DNA from: JAAETI01 sp964195945
Lineage (GTDB): Bacteria > Actinomycetota > Acidimicrobiia > Spongiisociales > UBA5794
Direction of reading: 5' to 3'
Assembly: GCA_964195945.1 (NCBI GenBank)
Contig: CAXMRC010000185.1
Span: 1 to 37,254 of the forward strand
DNA: 37,254 nucleotides
Shown here: positions 23,268 through 31,928 of the stretch, piece by piece
How the letters are laid out: each line of letters begins with the position of its first letter
Numbering within the stretch: the stretch's first letter is position 1
Notes under the pieces: model-generated
The model's database searches: none
Seen by the model: only the letters and a program-made list of their open reading frames with translations
Told to the model about the DNA's origin: nothing
Program-made: the position numbers and the translations under genes

Positions 23268-24437
23268 ATGCGAATCGACGACACGCAACGGGCGATCATC
23301 ACGGACGTTCTTCTTGGTGTAGGCATGTTCGTTCTCAGCCTCGGCTCGGTCGTAGTTTGGGAATCTGTGGCTGAGAGCGACGTGCGGTCCGTTGACTTCT
23401 TTGGCTACGTCCTGATCGGTGCCCAGACGCTGCCGCTGATCTGGAGACGGCGTGTTCCGTTGACGACGCTATCAATCATCGTTGTGGCTTTCATCATCGA
23501 CCGTGGCATGAACTATCCAGGTTCTTGGGCGCTTTTCGGGATTTCTTTTGCGATCTACACGATCGGCGCTCAGCTGGAACCGAGGCGTTCATTGCTGCTG
23601 GGGGGAATAACGCTCGACGTCGTACTGGGTTGGACGGCCGTCGGTATCTTCGTTTACGACGTTGAACCGTTCGCCCTTGTTGCCGAGATAGCCGTCCTTG
23701 GGTTTCCGCTCATAATCGGGCGGGAGACATACCAACGCCAGCAGCGTCTGCTCGAGCTCGAGGCGCGGGCGATCCGTGCCGAGCACGAGCGGGAGCAACG
23801 GGCGGCAGAAGCAGTCGTCAGTGAACGAGCACGGATTGCCCGCGAACTCCACGACGTCGTCGCCCATGAGATCACCGTCATGACGATCCAGTCTGCCGGC
23901 GCCCGCCGTGTGCTCGACATCGACTCACACCAGGCCGGCGAGGCAATGAAAGCAGCCGAAGCGGCCGGTCACCGTGCCCTTACGGAAATGCGACGTCTTC
24001 TCGGCATGCTGCGGACAACCGATCCGAAGGCGACTGCACCACAACCCGGTCTCGATTCACTCGGCTCACTCGTCGAACAGATGAACTCGGCTGGACTACA
24101 GACTGAGCTCACGATCCATGGTGACGAGAGGGCATTGCCGCTTGGGGTTGATCTCAATGTATACCGGATCATCCAGGAATCGCTGACCAACACGTTGAAG
24201 CATGGCGGCCCCGATTCACAGGCCGCGATCTCTGTGACATACGCGGATCGATCTCTTTCTGTGGAAGTTTCCGACGACGGGCGTGGCGCCGCGGCCTCCC
24301 CCGAAACAGCCAATGGGGCCGGACAGGGTCTGGTTGGTATGCAGGAGCGCATCGCGCTGCTTGAAGGCTCGCTCACCACCGGGCCCCGGCCGGGCGGTGG
24401 CTACCGAGTGGTCGCCCAGATACCCATACCTGCATGA
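23268..24437 (+). CDS. NarL-type sensor histidine kinase
   Basis: 389 residues from ATG 23268; the longer open frame upstream runs through the divergent HAD gene. Residues 10-155 hold four to five membrane helices with very short loops, so it probably senses within or near the membrane. A coiled stretch (155-185) leads to the HisKA_3 box ERARIARELHDVVAHEITVM with phospho-acceptor His195. The HATPase domain has the N box RIIQESLTNTLKHGG, the G1-like EVSDDGRGAA and the G2 box GQGLVGMQERIALLEG. It is coupled to the response regulator by an ATGA overlap. The stimulus is unknown; actinobacterial relatives often control ABC exporters, and a MacB-like pair lies downstream. Confidence 0.92.
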   Translation: MRIDDTQRAIITDVLLGVGMFVLSLGSVVVWESVAESDVRSVDFFGYVLIGAQTLPLIWRRRVPLTTLSIIVVAFIIDRGMNYPGSWALFGISFAIYTIGAQLEPRRSLLLGGITLDVVLGWTAVGIFVYDVEPFALVAEIAVLGFPLIIGRETYQRQQRLLELEARAIRAEHEREQRAAEAVVSERARIARELHDVVAHEITVMTIQSAGARRVLDIDSHQAGEAMKAAEAAGHRALTEMRRLLGMLRTTDPKATAPQPGLDSLGSLVEQMNSAGLQTELTIHGDERALPLGVDLNVYRIIQESLTNTLKHGGPDSQAAISVTYADRSLSVEVSDDGRGAAASPETANGAGQGLVGMQERIALLEGSLTTGPRPGGGYRVVAQIPIPA

Positions 24438-25108
24438 CCAAGCTTCGTGTCCTCATCGTCGATGACCAAGCCCTGGTACGCGCGGGCTTTTCCATGATCC
24501 TTACAGCCGAGCCTGACATCGAGGTGGTCGCCGAGGCAGCCAATGGGCGCGAAGCGCTCGAGCTGGCGGCCAAGCTTCGGCCCGACGTCATTCTGATGGA
24601 TATCCGTATGCCGGTGATGGATGGCATAACTGCGACAAAGACTCTGTGCCAAGATCGCTCCGCAGACCAAGAATGCCCGCGTGTAATCATCCTCACCACG
24701 TTTGATCTTGACGACTATGTCTACGACGCGATTCGGGCGGGAGCGAGTGGTTTCCTGCTCAAGGACACACCGGCGGATGATCTTGCCGACGCCATCCGTG
24801 TAGTCGCGGCTGGGGATGCTCTGCTCTCTCCGTCGGTTACTCGCCAGTTACTAGAAGAGTTCACAAAGACTCCGAGTGCACCCCAGCCCCACGAGGGGAT
24901 CGGTGACCTGACCGAGCGGGAGGAAGAGGTGCTGCGCCAATTGGCAAAGGGTCTCTCGAACTCGGAAATTGCCGAGGAGCTGTTCGTCTCCGAGACGACC
25001 GTAAAGACTCACGTTTCGCACATTCTCACCAAGCTCGAACTGAGGGACCGGGTCCAGGCTGTAGTGGTCGCATTCGAATCTGGATTAGTAGTGCCCGGCG
25101 ACCGGTAG
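24434..25108 (+). CDS. NarL/FixJ-family response regulator
   Basis: 224 residues. The receiver domain has LIVDDQALVRAGFSM (Asp10, Asp11), the phosphorylated Asp56 in VILMDIRMPVMDG, and Lys near 107 in GFLLKDTP. The C-terminal LuxR helix-turn-helix is LTEREEEVLRQLAKGLSNSE through IAEELFVSETTVKTHVSHIL. It is translated together with the kinase through the ATGA overlap and should bind DNA when phosphorylated. Targets are not visible; the MacB-like ABC genes that converge on it are candidates (inference). Confidence 0.93.
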   Translation: MTKLRVLIVDDQALVRAGFSMILTAEPDIEVVAEAANGREALELAAKLRPDVILMDIRMPVMDGITATKTLCQDRSADQECPRVIILTTFDLDDYVYDAIRAGASGFLLKDTPADDLADAIRVVAAGDALLSPSVTRQLLEEFTKTPSAPQPHEGIGDLTEREEEVLRQLAKGLSNSEIAEELFVSETTVKTHVSHILTKLELRDRVQAVVVAFESGLVVPGDR

Positions 25109-25262
25109 ACGGACAACCAGGTCCGCCCCAGGCCGCCCTGTCCTGCAATCGTGCCGTGCGACGCCGCGTCATGGACCAGACGTCTAATGGTACGCCGCGA
25201 TCGTAGGGCCAATCAAAGGCGTCGCGGCCGACCCCTGTTCCCCAATACACCCACAACGTAGT

Positions 25263-25286
25263 GGGACCGCCCCGAAGGGCGGTCCC
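25263..25286. terminator. Strong hairpin between convergent operons
   Basis: A perfect ten-base stem GGGACCGCCC / GGGCGGTCCC with a CGAA loop sits between the response-regulator stop (25108) and the ABC permease stop (25308). No T tract flanks either side, so it is a plausible bidirectional terminator or mRNA-end protector, not a textbook one. The preceding 25109-25262 shows no gene. Confidence 0.55.
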
Positions 25287-25307
25287 GTGTGTGCGGTCCC
25301 TGATTAC

Positions 25308-27869
25308 CTACTGATAGGCAATGGCATCAAGGATGTTCAGCTTGGCGGCGCGCCGTGCTGGCAAGATCGCAGCGAACAAACCAGCCATCGCACCGAAGAT
25401 GACCAGTCCGATGATCTGTCCCGACGGAATCGACAGGACGTTGATGCCCTGCGACGCCAGAGCGGCTGTTACAACCACCCCAAAGAACAAGCCAACCACG
25501 ATGCCAAGAAGGGCACCGATGATCGCGACGATCATCGCTTCCCACCTGATCATTCTGCGGATCTGTCGACGGTTCATGCCAACGGCACGCAACAGCCCGA
25601 TCTCCCTGGTTCTCTCGAATATCGAGAGTGCCAGAGTGTTGGCGATCCCAAAGACGGCGATGATCACAGCCAGAATCAGCAGTGCGTTGAACATCACAAG
25701 CAACTGGTTCACCTGATCCTCTTGTGACTGCCGGTATTCGGCCTGGTCGCGGACCGAGACGTTGGTGAAGTCAGCAGCGGCCGTCTCTACGACGGTGCGG
25801 GACGCTTCCTCCGAGACTCCTTCGGCGGCCTTGATGGCGAGCACGTAGTCGACGTCGGTTCCATATCCTTCGAAGTTTGCCTCGTAGAAATCGAATCCAA
25901 CGACGAAGTTCGACTGAACTACACCGTTTTCGGTGAAGACGCCAACAATCTCGACCTCCTGGAGACCCGTTGTCGCCAGACCCATCGAAACGGTGTCGCC
26001 GAGGACCCAGCCTTCGTCCGACATGATGTCCTCGTGAACGAAGACACCACCGGAGGCAAGCGCTTCCACGCTTCCCTCGATGGTACCGAGGAAGACGGTC
26101 TGCTCAATGGTATCGGTGTCGACGGCCATGAGGAACTCGTCCGAACCGTTACGATCCCAGAACCCAAACCGCAGCGCAGTCACCGCGTCGATCTCTGGGG
26201 AGGCCGCTACCTCCTCTCCGAGCGTTGGGCTAAACCCACCACTGAAGCCATCGACGCTGACCACGTAGTCGGCGCGGAGGCCCTTTTCGATCGCAGCTCC
26301 AGCGGAAGCCTTGATTGAATCGCCAAGGACAAAGAAGAAGGTGACCAGAGCCAGCCCGATCATCAGTGCAGAGGCGGTTGTCGCTGTTCGCTTTGGCTTA
26401 CGGACTGAGTTCTCGACGGCGAGCATTCCAGTGAGATTGTCGAATCGCGGCAACGGCCAGCCAAGGAACTTGGCGACCGGTTTCACGATTAGCGAGCTCA
26501 GCATGCTCACGGCAAGAAAGACGAGCAAGGCTCCGGCGCCGACCGCGGTCAGTTCGTTGAGCGGACCAAGGTCCAGGATGTCACCAAAGAGGCCATTCAG
26601 GATCAATGCGATCCCAGATGCCAGAACGACGGAACCAATGATCGTGCGCTTGCGGTCGGACATCCGCAGAGATACATCAACATCCTGCATTGCAGCAACC
26701 GGCGGAATCTTGGATGCCCGAATCGCCGGCAATACCGCCGCGGCAACTGTTACACCAAGACCGACGGCAAAGCCGATAATGATGGTGCGAATAGCCAGCG
26801 GCGCATTCGCCGCAGGCATGTCAAAGCCGATCGCAGCCATAACGGCGGTGAGACCTTGCGCAATGACGTAGCCAAACGCAATACCGACGATGGACGCCAC
26901 TATGCCAACGATGACCGCTTCGATCACAACCATCCACACAACCTGGCCCCCGGTGGCCCCGACCGCTCTCATCAGCGCAAGCTCCTTTTGGCGCTGTCGC
27001 ACAATGATGCGGAAGGTGTTCTGGATAATGAAAGACGCCACGAACACAGCTACCAGCGCGAACACAAGCAGTGCGGTCTGAAGAAAGCCGAGACTCTCCG
27101 ACAGTGCATCGGATTGCTCTGCCGCCTCGTCAACTGCGGATACCGCCTCGACTCCTGAGGGCAGTGCCGCCGCGATACTGTTGCGCACCACGTCAACGCT
27201 TGCACCGTCTTCGACGATGACGGTGACCCCGGTGTACACACCTTCTAGGTCAAGGACTCTCTGGGCTGTTGCGAGCTCAAACCCGGCAAAAGTGGCGCCG
27301 GCGAGGTTATCCGAGTCGCCGAATCCAATGGTCGAGACAATCTCGAACTCGCTGACCTCGGTCGGAGTCTGAATAGTCACGACATCACCAACCGCAAGGT
27401 CGTTTGACTCCGCAGTTGCCGCGTCGATCGCGACCTCTCCCGGTCCCTCAGGAAGACGCCCTTCGCGGATCTGGGCGTTGCCGGCAAGTCTCAGATCCTG
27501 CGTCACTGAGCCACCTATCGTCGGTGGCCCCGTCGGGACGATGGCTTCGCCATCCTTGTCATAGATGATGGCGAGGCTACTTACGCCGCCCTCAGCCGCC
27601 TCAACGCCAGGGACCGACAGGACCGTGTCGAGGACGCTCTCATCGATAGGTGGGGGCCCGCTGAAGCCTACGTCGAACTCTGCGACGCCCTGGACAATGA
27701 TGTCCTGGCCTTCGTAGAGGTCCTCGAATAGTTGGTTGAATGACTCGTCGATTGTGTCGGTGAAGATAAAGGTGCCGGCGATGAAGGCGACGCCCATCAT
27801 TACCGACATTGCGGTGAGCGCCAGGCGCACCTTGTGGGCAAACACCGTTTTGATTGCAGTACGAATCAT
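25308..27869 (-). CDS. MacB/FtsX-like ABC transporter permease
   Basis: 853 residues from ATG 27869 (the longer frame to 27977 overlaps the ATPase gene). It has an N-terminal helix (AHKVRLALTAMSVMMGVAFI), a large extracytoplasmic domain (about 40-260), a first FtsX core (VFVASFIIQNTFRIIVRQRQ and ELALMRAVGATGGQVVWM), a second set beginning SLIVKPVAKFLGWPLPRFDN, another extracytoplasmic domain (540-720) and a last FtsX core with EIGLLRAVGMNRRQIRRMI. It is therefore the two-core type of permease (about ten helices) typical of actinobacterial lipoprotein or peptide-related extrusion systems. It starts four bases after the ATPase stop. Confidence 0.9.
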   Translation of the reverse strand: MIRTAIKTVFAHKVRLALTAMSVMMGVAFIAGTFIFTDTIDESFNQLFEDLYEGQDIIVQGVAEFDVGFSGPPPIDESVLDTVLSVPGVEAAEGGVSSLAIIYDKDGEAIVPTGPPTIGGSVTQDLRLAGNAQIREGRLPEGPGEVAIDAATAESNDLAVGDVVTIQTPTEVSEFEIVSTIGFGDSDNLAGATFAGFELATAQRVLDLEGVYTGVTVIVEDGASVDVVRNSIAAALPSGVEAVSAVDEAAEQSDALSESLGFLQTALLVFALVAVFVASFIIQNTFRIIVRQRQKELALMRAVGATGGQVVWMVVIEAVIVGIVASIVGIAFGYVIAQGLTAVMAAIGFDMPAANAPLAIRTIIIGFAVGLGVTVAAAVLPAIRASKIPPVAAMQDVDVSLRMSDRKRTIIGSVVLASGIALILNGLFGDILDLGPLNELTAVGAGALLVFLAVSMLSSLIVKPVAKFLGWPLPRFDNLTGMLAVENSVRKPKRTATTASALMIGLALVTFFFVLGDSIKASAGAAIEKGLRADYVVSVDGFSGGFSPTLGEEVAASPEIDAVTALRFGFWDRNGSDEFLMAVDTDTIEQTVFLGTIEGSVEALASGGVFVHEDIMSDEGWVLGDTVSMGLATTGLQEVEIVGVFTENGVVQSNFVVGFDFYEANFEGYGTDVDYVLAIKAAEGVSEEASRTVVETAAADFTNVSVRDQAEYRQSQEDQVNQLLVMFNALLILAVIIAVFGIANTLALSIFERTREIGLLRAVGMNRRQIRRMIRWEAMIVAIIGALLGIVVGLFFGVVVTAALASQGINVLSIPSGQIIGLVIFGAMAGLFAAILPARRAAKLNILDAIAYQ

Positions 27870-27873
27870 GACG

Positions 27874-28620
27874 CTACGCCCCGAACTGCCGCATGCGATC
27901 AATGACGCTATCCGGGGTCGGATCCTGCAACTCATCAACAATCTTGCCGTCTTCGAGGAAAACCACGCGGTCGGCATAGGAGGCCGCCACCGGATCGTGT
28001 GTCACCATGACGATGGTCTGACCGAACTCCTTGACGGCGCGACGCATGAAGTCGAGGAGGCCCGCAGCAGACTTCGAATCGAGGTTGCCGCTCGGCTCAT
28101 CCGCAAAGATGATGTCGGGACGAGATACCAGTGCTCGCGCTGCCGCCACCCGCTGCTGCTGTCCGCCGGACAGCTCTGAGGGACGGTGGGTAAGACGATC
28201 GGCAAGGCCGAGAATGCCAACGACCTGATCGAACCAGGCTTCATCGTGATCGTCGCCGGCGATAAGAAGCGGCAAGAGCATGTTCTCTTTGGCATTCAAC
28301 GTCGGAATCAGGTTGTACGCCTGGAACACAAATCCGACCTTCTCGCGCCGCAACAGCGTCAGGTCCTTGTCTTTGAGCGAACCTAACTCGATGTCACCGA
28401 TAAAGACTTTGCCGTCCGAAAGCACGTCGAGGCCGGCAACGCAATGCAGCAACGTCGACTTCCCGCTTCCCGACGGTCCCATGATCGCGGTGAAGCGACC
28501 TGACTCGAACTCGGCAGTCACGCTGTCGAGTGCCCTGACTTCGGTATCGCCCTCACCGTAGATCTTGGATCCGGTGTCAATCCGGGCGGCGGCGGCTCCG
28601 GTGGCTTGCATAGTTGTCAT
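27874..28620 (-). CDS. LolD/MacB-type ABC transporter ATP-binding protein
   Basis: 248 residues. Walker A is GPSGSGKST (48-56), the Q-loop VGFVFQAYNLIP, the signature LSGGQQQRVAAARAL, Walker B DIIFADEPSGNLDS and the H-loop VTHDP. These are the marks of the MacB/LolD family, which power mechanotransmission-type permeases. GAGGGGAG lies eight bases before ATG 28620. The FtsX-like permease follows after four bases, so the pair forms one transporter. Confidence 0.93.
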   Translation of the reverse strand: MTTMQATGAAAARIDTGSKIYGEGDTEVRALDSVTAEFESGRFTAIMGPSGSGKSTLLHCVAGLDVLSDGKVFIGDIELGSLKDKDLTLLRREKVGFVFQAYNLIPTLNAKENMLLPLLIAGDDHDEAWFDQVVGILGLADRLTHRPSELSGGQQQRVAAARALVSRPDIIFADEPSGNLDSKSAAGLLDFMRRAVKEFGQTIVMVTHDPVAASYADRVVFLEDGKIVDELQDPTPDSVIDRMRQFGA

Positions 28621-28783
28621 ATACGAGGCTCCCCTCAGAATCTGGTGGTGACATGGCCCTTCTCGGACCGTATTCCCTCACGTTGAATGAGAGTCAACCC
28701 CAAATCTATGGCGAGATACTCGTCGCGTCGTCAGCCGGAGGAGGGATTTGCGTGTCATCCCAATGGACGATGAATGGGCACCC

Positions 28784-28789
28784 TATGAT
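28784..28789 (+). promoter_or_regulatory. -10 box (TATGAT) of the alpha/beta hydrolase gene, leaderless
   Basis: TATGAT is followed by exactly six bases (CGGTCA) and ATG 28796. No -35 element is clear. The remainder of 28621-28783 holds no recognisable gene. Confidence 0.55.
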
Positions 28790-28795
28790 CGGTCA

Positions 28796-29506
28796 ATGAG
28801 CGCAATCGTCTTTGTCCATGGTGCCGGCTTGAACGGATCCTCATGGCGCTACCAAACCAGTTTCTTTGAAGGAGCCATCGCCGTGAACCTTCCCGGCCAC
28901 GGCGATTCGACCGACGAGTCCCACGACAACATTGCCGACTACGCCGCATGGTTGGGCGAGACCATCCGCAGGCTTGGGCCAGACCCGGTCACGCTGGTAG
29001 GCCACTCGATGGGATCGCTCGTCGTGCTGGAGACTGCAGCCCGCAATCCCGACATGGTGGCAAAACTGGTGCTGGTGTCCACCTCGGCGAGAATGACAGT
29101 GCATCGTGATCTGTTGGCTGCAGCCGGTGCGAGAGATCCGGAGGCAGCGGCGATGGTCATCAAGTGGAGTCTCCCCCGTGACGGCGGATACGGCCGACCT
29201 AAAAAGTGGGTGCAGCAGATTTCCGATGCGTTTGTCTCGGCAGCCGAAAACGGAGTCATGGCCAACGACTTCACAGCCTGCGATACCTACAAAGATGCGC
29301 TGGCCATGGCCGCCAAAGTCCGTTGTCCAACCCTTCTCCTTCTCGGCGAACATGACGTGATGACAAAACCGCCTGCGGCACAACCCCTGGCAGCTGCGAT
29401 CGCCGATGCCCGTATCGTGGTCTTCGAGGGCGTCGGGCATATGTTGCCCCTGGAAAAGCCGGGCGAGACCAACGAGGCAATCAGCCTGTTCTTGAGCATC
29501 GACTGA
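28796..29506 (+). CDS. Alpha/beta-fold hydrolase
   Basis: 236 residues from ATG 28796. The N-terminal IVFVHGAGLNGSSWRYQ is the first strand and oxyanion loop; the nucleophile elbow is GHSMG with Ser71; the acid is near Asp187 in LLGEHDVM and the base near His215 in GVGHMLPLE. This is a complete hydrolase triad. Esterases, lactonases and C-C hydrolases share this form and the substrate is unknown. The start at 28748 used by the longer frame is not favoured because the TATGAT box lies inside it. Confidence 0.87.
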   Translation: MSAIVFVHGAGLNGSSWRYQTSFFEGAIAVNLPGHGDSTDESHDNIADYAAWLGETIRRLGPDPVTLVGHSMGSLVVLETAARNPDMVAKLVLVSTSARMTVHRDLLAAAGARDPEAAAMVIKWSLPRDGGYGRPKKWVQQISDAFVSAAENGVMANDFTACDTYKDALAMAAKVRCPTLLLLGEHDVMTKPPAAQPLAAAIADARIVVFEGVGHMLPLEKPGETNEAISLFLSID

Positions 29507-29532
29507 ACGTCTATGCCGGAGGGTGCACTACT

Positions 29533-30360
29533 TTGTTGGTGATGAGGAGTATCCGCCCAACAGTCGCGATCGCAGGTCTTGCGCTCTTTGCTGCTGCATG
29601 TGGGACCAGCGCTGCCTCCGATACGCCTCCAGAGACAATGGCACAGATAACCGCGACGGCCGCCCCCGAGACGACCGCGGCCCCGATCGTCACCGTCCCC
29701 CCTGCGCCTGCAACCGGTGGGACGCCGACAACAAGGGTGCCGTTGCCTCCTCCCACCACGACCCCCCCGCTCCCAACCACGACGACGACAGCAGCGCCGC
29801 CTACGTTTGCCTACACGGTCGGTCCCGTCACCGAAGAAACGGTGTCGGCGTCGTGGAATGAAGAATGTCCTCTCCATTTCGAAGAGCTTTCGCTGCTGAC
29901 CCTTACCTACTGGAACTTCTACGGAAAGGCAGTCACCGGCCCTCTGGTGATCAACACCAGCGTCGTCGACGAGGTGATCAACGCCTTCGAGGGTCTGTTC
30001 CGAATCGGGTTCCCTATCGAACGACTCGCTCTTGTCGACGAATATGACGGCGACGACAAAGCGGCGATGCGAGCCAACGTCACGTCGGGGTTCAATTGCC
30101 GATACGTGGACGGGACCGAGCGCTGGTCCAACCACGCCTTTGGGCTCGCCATCGATATCAACCCGCTGATCAATCCTTGGGCACGAGAAGGCAACGCACT
30201 CCCGCTTGAAGGTACCCGGCACACCAATCGTGAGAATCCCCTACCCGGCATGATCAACATCGGCGATGGAGCAGTCACGGTCTTTGCAGAACTCGGCTGG
30301 ACGTGGGGCGGCGTGTGGCAGTCGGCCGACTATATGCATTTCTCCCAACCGGGCAACTAG
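29533..30360 (+). CDS. M15-family peptidase (D-Ala-D-Ala carboxypeptidase/endopeptidase-like), probably a lipoprotein
   Basis: 275 residues from TTG 29533, nine bases after GGAGGG; GTG 29539 and ATG 29542 are alternatives. A signal sequence (IRPTVAIAGLALFAAACG) ends at Cys23 in a degenerate lipobox. Residues 25-90 are a Pro/Thr/Ala-rich linker that spans the wall. The catalytic domain follows, with zinc ligands His201 and Asp208 in NHAFGLAIDIN and His269 in YMHFSQ. The protein should cut peptide cross-bridges or stems in peptidoglycan at the cell surface. Confidence 0.87.
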   Translation: MLVMRSIRPTVAIAGLALFAAACGTSAASDTPPETMAQITATAAPETTAAPIVTVPPAPATGGTPTTRVPLPPPTTTPPLPTTTTTAAPPTFAYTVGPVTEETVSASWNEECPLHFEELSLLTLTYWNFYGKAVTGPLVINTSVVDEVINAFEGLFRIGFPIERLALVDEYDGDDKAAMRANVTSGFNCRYVDGTERWSNHAFGLAIDINPLINPWAREGNALPLEGTRHTNRENPLPGMINIGDGAVTVFAELGWTWGGVWQSADYMHFSQPGN

Positions 30361-30383
30361 CGCAAGGTCGGCTAAGAAACTTC

Positions 30384-30413
30384 GTGACAAACGAACGTTC
30401 GTTTGTCTAGTAT
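30384..30413 (+). promoter_or_regulatory. paa operon promoter with 22-bp palindromic operator in its spacer
   Basis: GTGACA (30384-30389, five of six matches to TTGACA) and TAGTAT (30408-30413) are 18 bases apart. The spacer is filled by a perfect 22-bp palindrome, half-site GACAAACGAAC (30386-30407), typical of TetR-family operators. A bound repressor would cover the promoter completely. Release is probably by phenylacetyl-CoA or a related ligand (inference from PaaR-type regulators). No regulator gene is in the window. Confidence 0.7.
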
Positions 30414-30438
30414 TCCGGCCTGTCACGGAGGGAGAGCT

Positions 30439-31368
30439 ATGACAGCGGAGAGCCGGTTCAACGCGATCATCGCGGCTGACGACAAGGTGGAACCAGGCGA
30501 TTGGATGCCTGATGGGTATCGCAAGACACTTATCCGCCAGATCGCCCAGCATGCCCATTCCGAAGTCATCGGCATGCAGCCAGAGGGCAACTGGATCACC
30601 CGCGCTCCCAGCCTCAAGCGGAAGGCGATCCTGATCGCCAAGGTCCAGGACGAGGCAGGACACGGACTGTACTTATACTCCGCAGCCGAAACCCTCGGTG
30701 TCTCCCGGCACGAACTGGTCGACCTGCTCCATCAGGGCAAACAGAAGTACTCGTCGATATTCAACTACCCCACTCTCAACTGGGCAGACATGGGGACCAT
30801 CGGCTGGCTCGTCGACGGCGCCGCCATCACCAACCAGGTAATGCTTACCCGTACTTCCTTTGGTCCGTACGCCCGTGCCATGCACCGCATCTGTCGCGAG
30901 GAGAGTTTCCACCAGCGCCAGGGATACGAGTTGATCCTCACATTGATGCGGGGATCTGAAGAACAACGCCAAATGGCGCAGGACTCAATAAACCGGTTGT
31001 GGTGGCCGGCGCTGATGATGTTCGGCCCCCATGACTCCGACTCGCCCCACACCCAACAGTCGATGGAATGGAAGATCAAACGAATCAGCAACGACGAACT
31101 CAGGCAGAAGTTCGTCGACGCCACCGTCCCCCAAGCAGAGTTCGCAGGCCTCACCATCCCCGATCCCGATCTCCACTGGAACGAGGAACGCGGCCACTAC
31201 GACTTTGGCGACATCAACTGGGATGAGTTCTGGGAAGTCGTTTCCGGTAACGGACCATGCAACAGGGAACGTATGGCGCACAAGAACAAGGCGTGGGATG
31301 ACGGCGCCTGGGTGCGCGAGGCTGCTGCCTCATATGCCGCAAGGCAGACCGAACGGAAATCGGCGTGA
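30439..31368 (+). CDS. paaA: Phenylacetyl-CoA epoxidase catalytic subunit PaaA
   Basis: 309 residues from ATG 30439 after a GGAGGGAGAG site. It is the di-iron subunit that epoxidises the ring of phenylacetyl-CoA. The iron ligands are at canonical places: Glu42 in HSEVIGMQPEG, Glu72 and His75 in QDEAGHG, and Glu155 and His158 in REESFHQR. The substrate-binding and dimer regions PTLNWADMGTIGWLVDGAA are conserved. The stop overlaps paaB by four bases (GTGA). Expression should be under the palindromic operator upstream. Confidence 0.96.
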   Translation: MTAESRFNAIIAADDKVEPGDWMPDGYRKTLIRQIAQHAHSEVIGMQPEGNWITRAPSLKRKAILIAKVQDEAGHGLYLYSAAETLGVSRHELVDLLHQGKQKYSSIFNYPTLNWADMGTIGWLVDGAAITNQVMLTRTSFGPYARAMHRICREESFHQRQGYELILTLMRGSEEQRQMAQDSINRLWWPALMMFGPHDSDSPHTQQSMEWKIKRISNDELRQKFVDATVPQAEFAGLTIPDPDLHWNEERGHYDFGDINWDEFWEVVSGNGPCNRERMAHKNKAWDDGAWVREAAASYAARQTERKSA

Positions 31369-31928
31369 GCTACGAAGTTCCCCACATGGAGGGTGACGAC
31401 GAAATCGAGTTCGGTTCTCTGCCTGAAGGTGGCTGGCCGCGGTGGGAGGCTTTCGTACGGCAGAACGGTGGCTTGTCACATGTTCACTCCGAGTCGGTGC
31501 ACGCACCGGATGCCGAGACGGCACTACTCAACGCCAGAGACACCTACCTACGCCGCGTAGAAGGAGTGAGTCTCTGGGTCGTCCCCGCAGACAAGGTGAC
31601 CGTTTGGGAATCAGATAGCCCGGACCCGGCGCCGACTGATATCGCACCACGACCGACCGCGCTGTGGGAAGTGTTCGTTCGGCATCGTCGTGGTCTCACC
31701 CATGTCCACGCCGGGTCAATGGCGGCAACTGGTCCAGGCGATGCGATCCAAAAGGCGAGACAGGTCTACGTCACAAGAGACGAAGGCGTAAGTGTGTGGG
31801 TGGCTCCTGCCTCAACCGTATACGCAGCCGATCCCGCAGACGCGGCAGCCTTGTTCGAGCCTTTCGCCGACAAGGACTACCGCTATCCGACTTTCTACAA
31901 GATTCCGGACGAAGTGGGGTACATGTGA
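31365..31928 (+). CDS. paaB: Phenylacetyl-CoA epoxidase subunit PaaB with two tandem PaaB domains
   Basis: 187 residues, about twice the usual 90-100. Two PaaB domains are evident: residues 24-81 (WPRWEAFVRQNGGLSHVHSE through SLWVVPADKVTVW) and 100-155 (LWEVFVRHRRGLTHVHAGSM through SVWVAPASTVYA), both with the fv.h..gl.HvH core. A C-terminal tail with YRYPTFYKIPDEVGYM follows. PaaB bridges the PaaAC complex in ordinary enzymes; a fused pair would fix two PaaB units per polypeptide. It starts at GTG 31365 in a GTGA overlap and ends in another. Confidence 0.9.
   Translation: MSYEVPHMEGDDEIEFGSLPEGGWPRWEAFVRQNGGLSHVHSESVHAPDAETALLNARDTYLRRVEGVSLWVVPADKVTVWESDSPDPAPTDIAPRPTALWEVFVRHRRGLTHVHAGSMAATGPGDAIQKARQVYVTRDEGVSVWVAPASTVYAADPADAAALFEPFADKDYRYPTFYKIPDEVGYM

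Noticed and set aside
25109..25262. Possible small RNA or tRNA after the response regulator
   Set aside because: No cloverleaf, T-loop consensus or clear promoter was seen; only the hairpin at 25263-25286 is supported.
30386..30407. Assignment of the palindrome to the Thermus-type PaaR site
   Set aside because: The half-site spacing differs from the CNAACGNNCGTTNG pattern I recall, so only a TetR-type operator is claimed.
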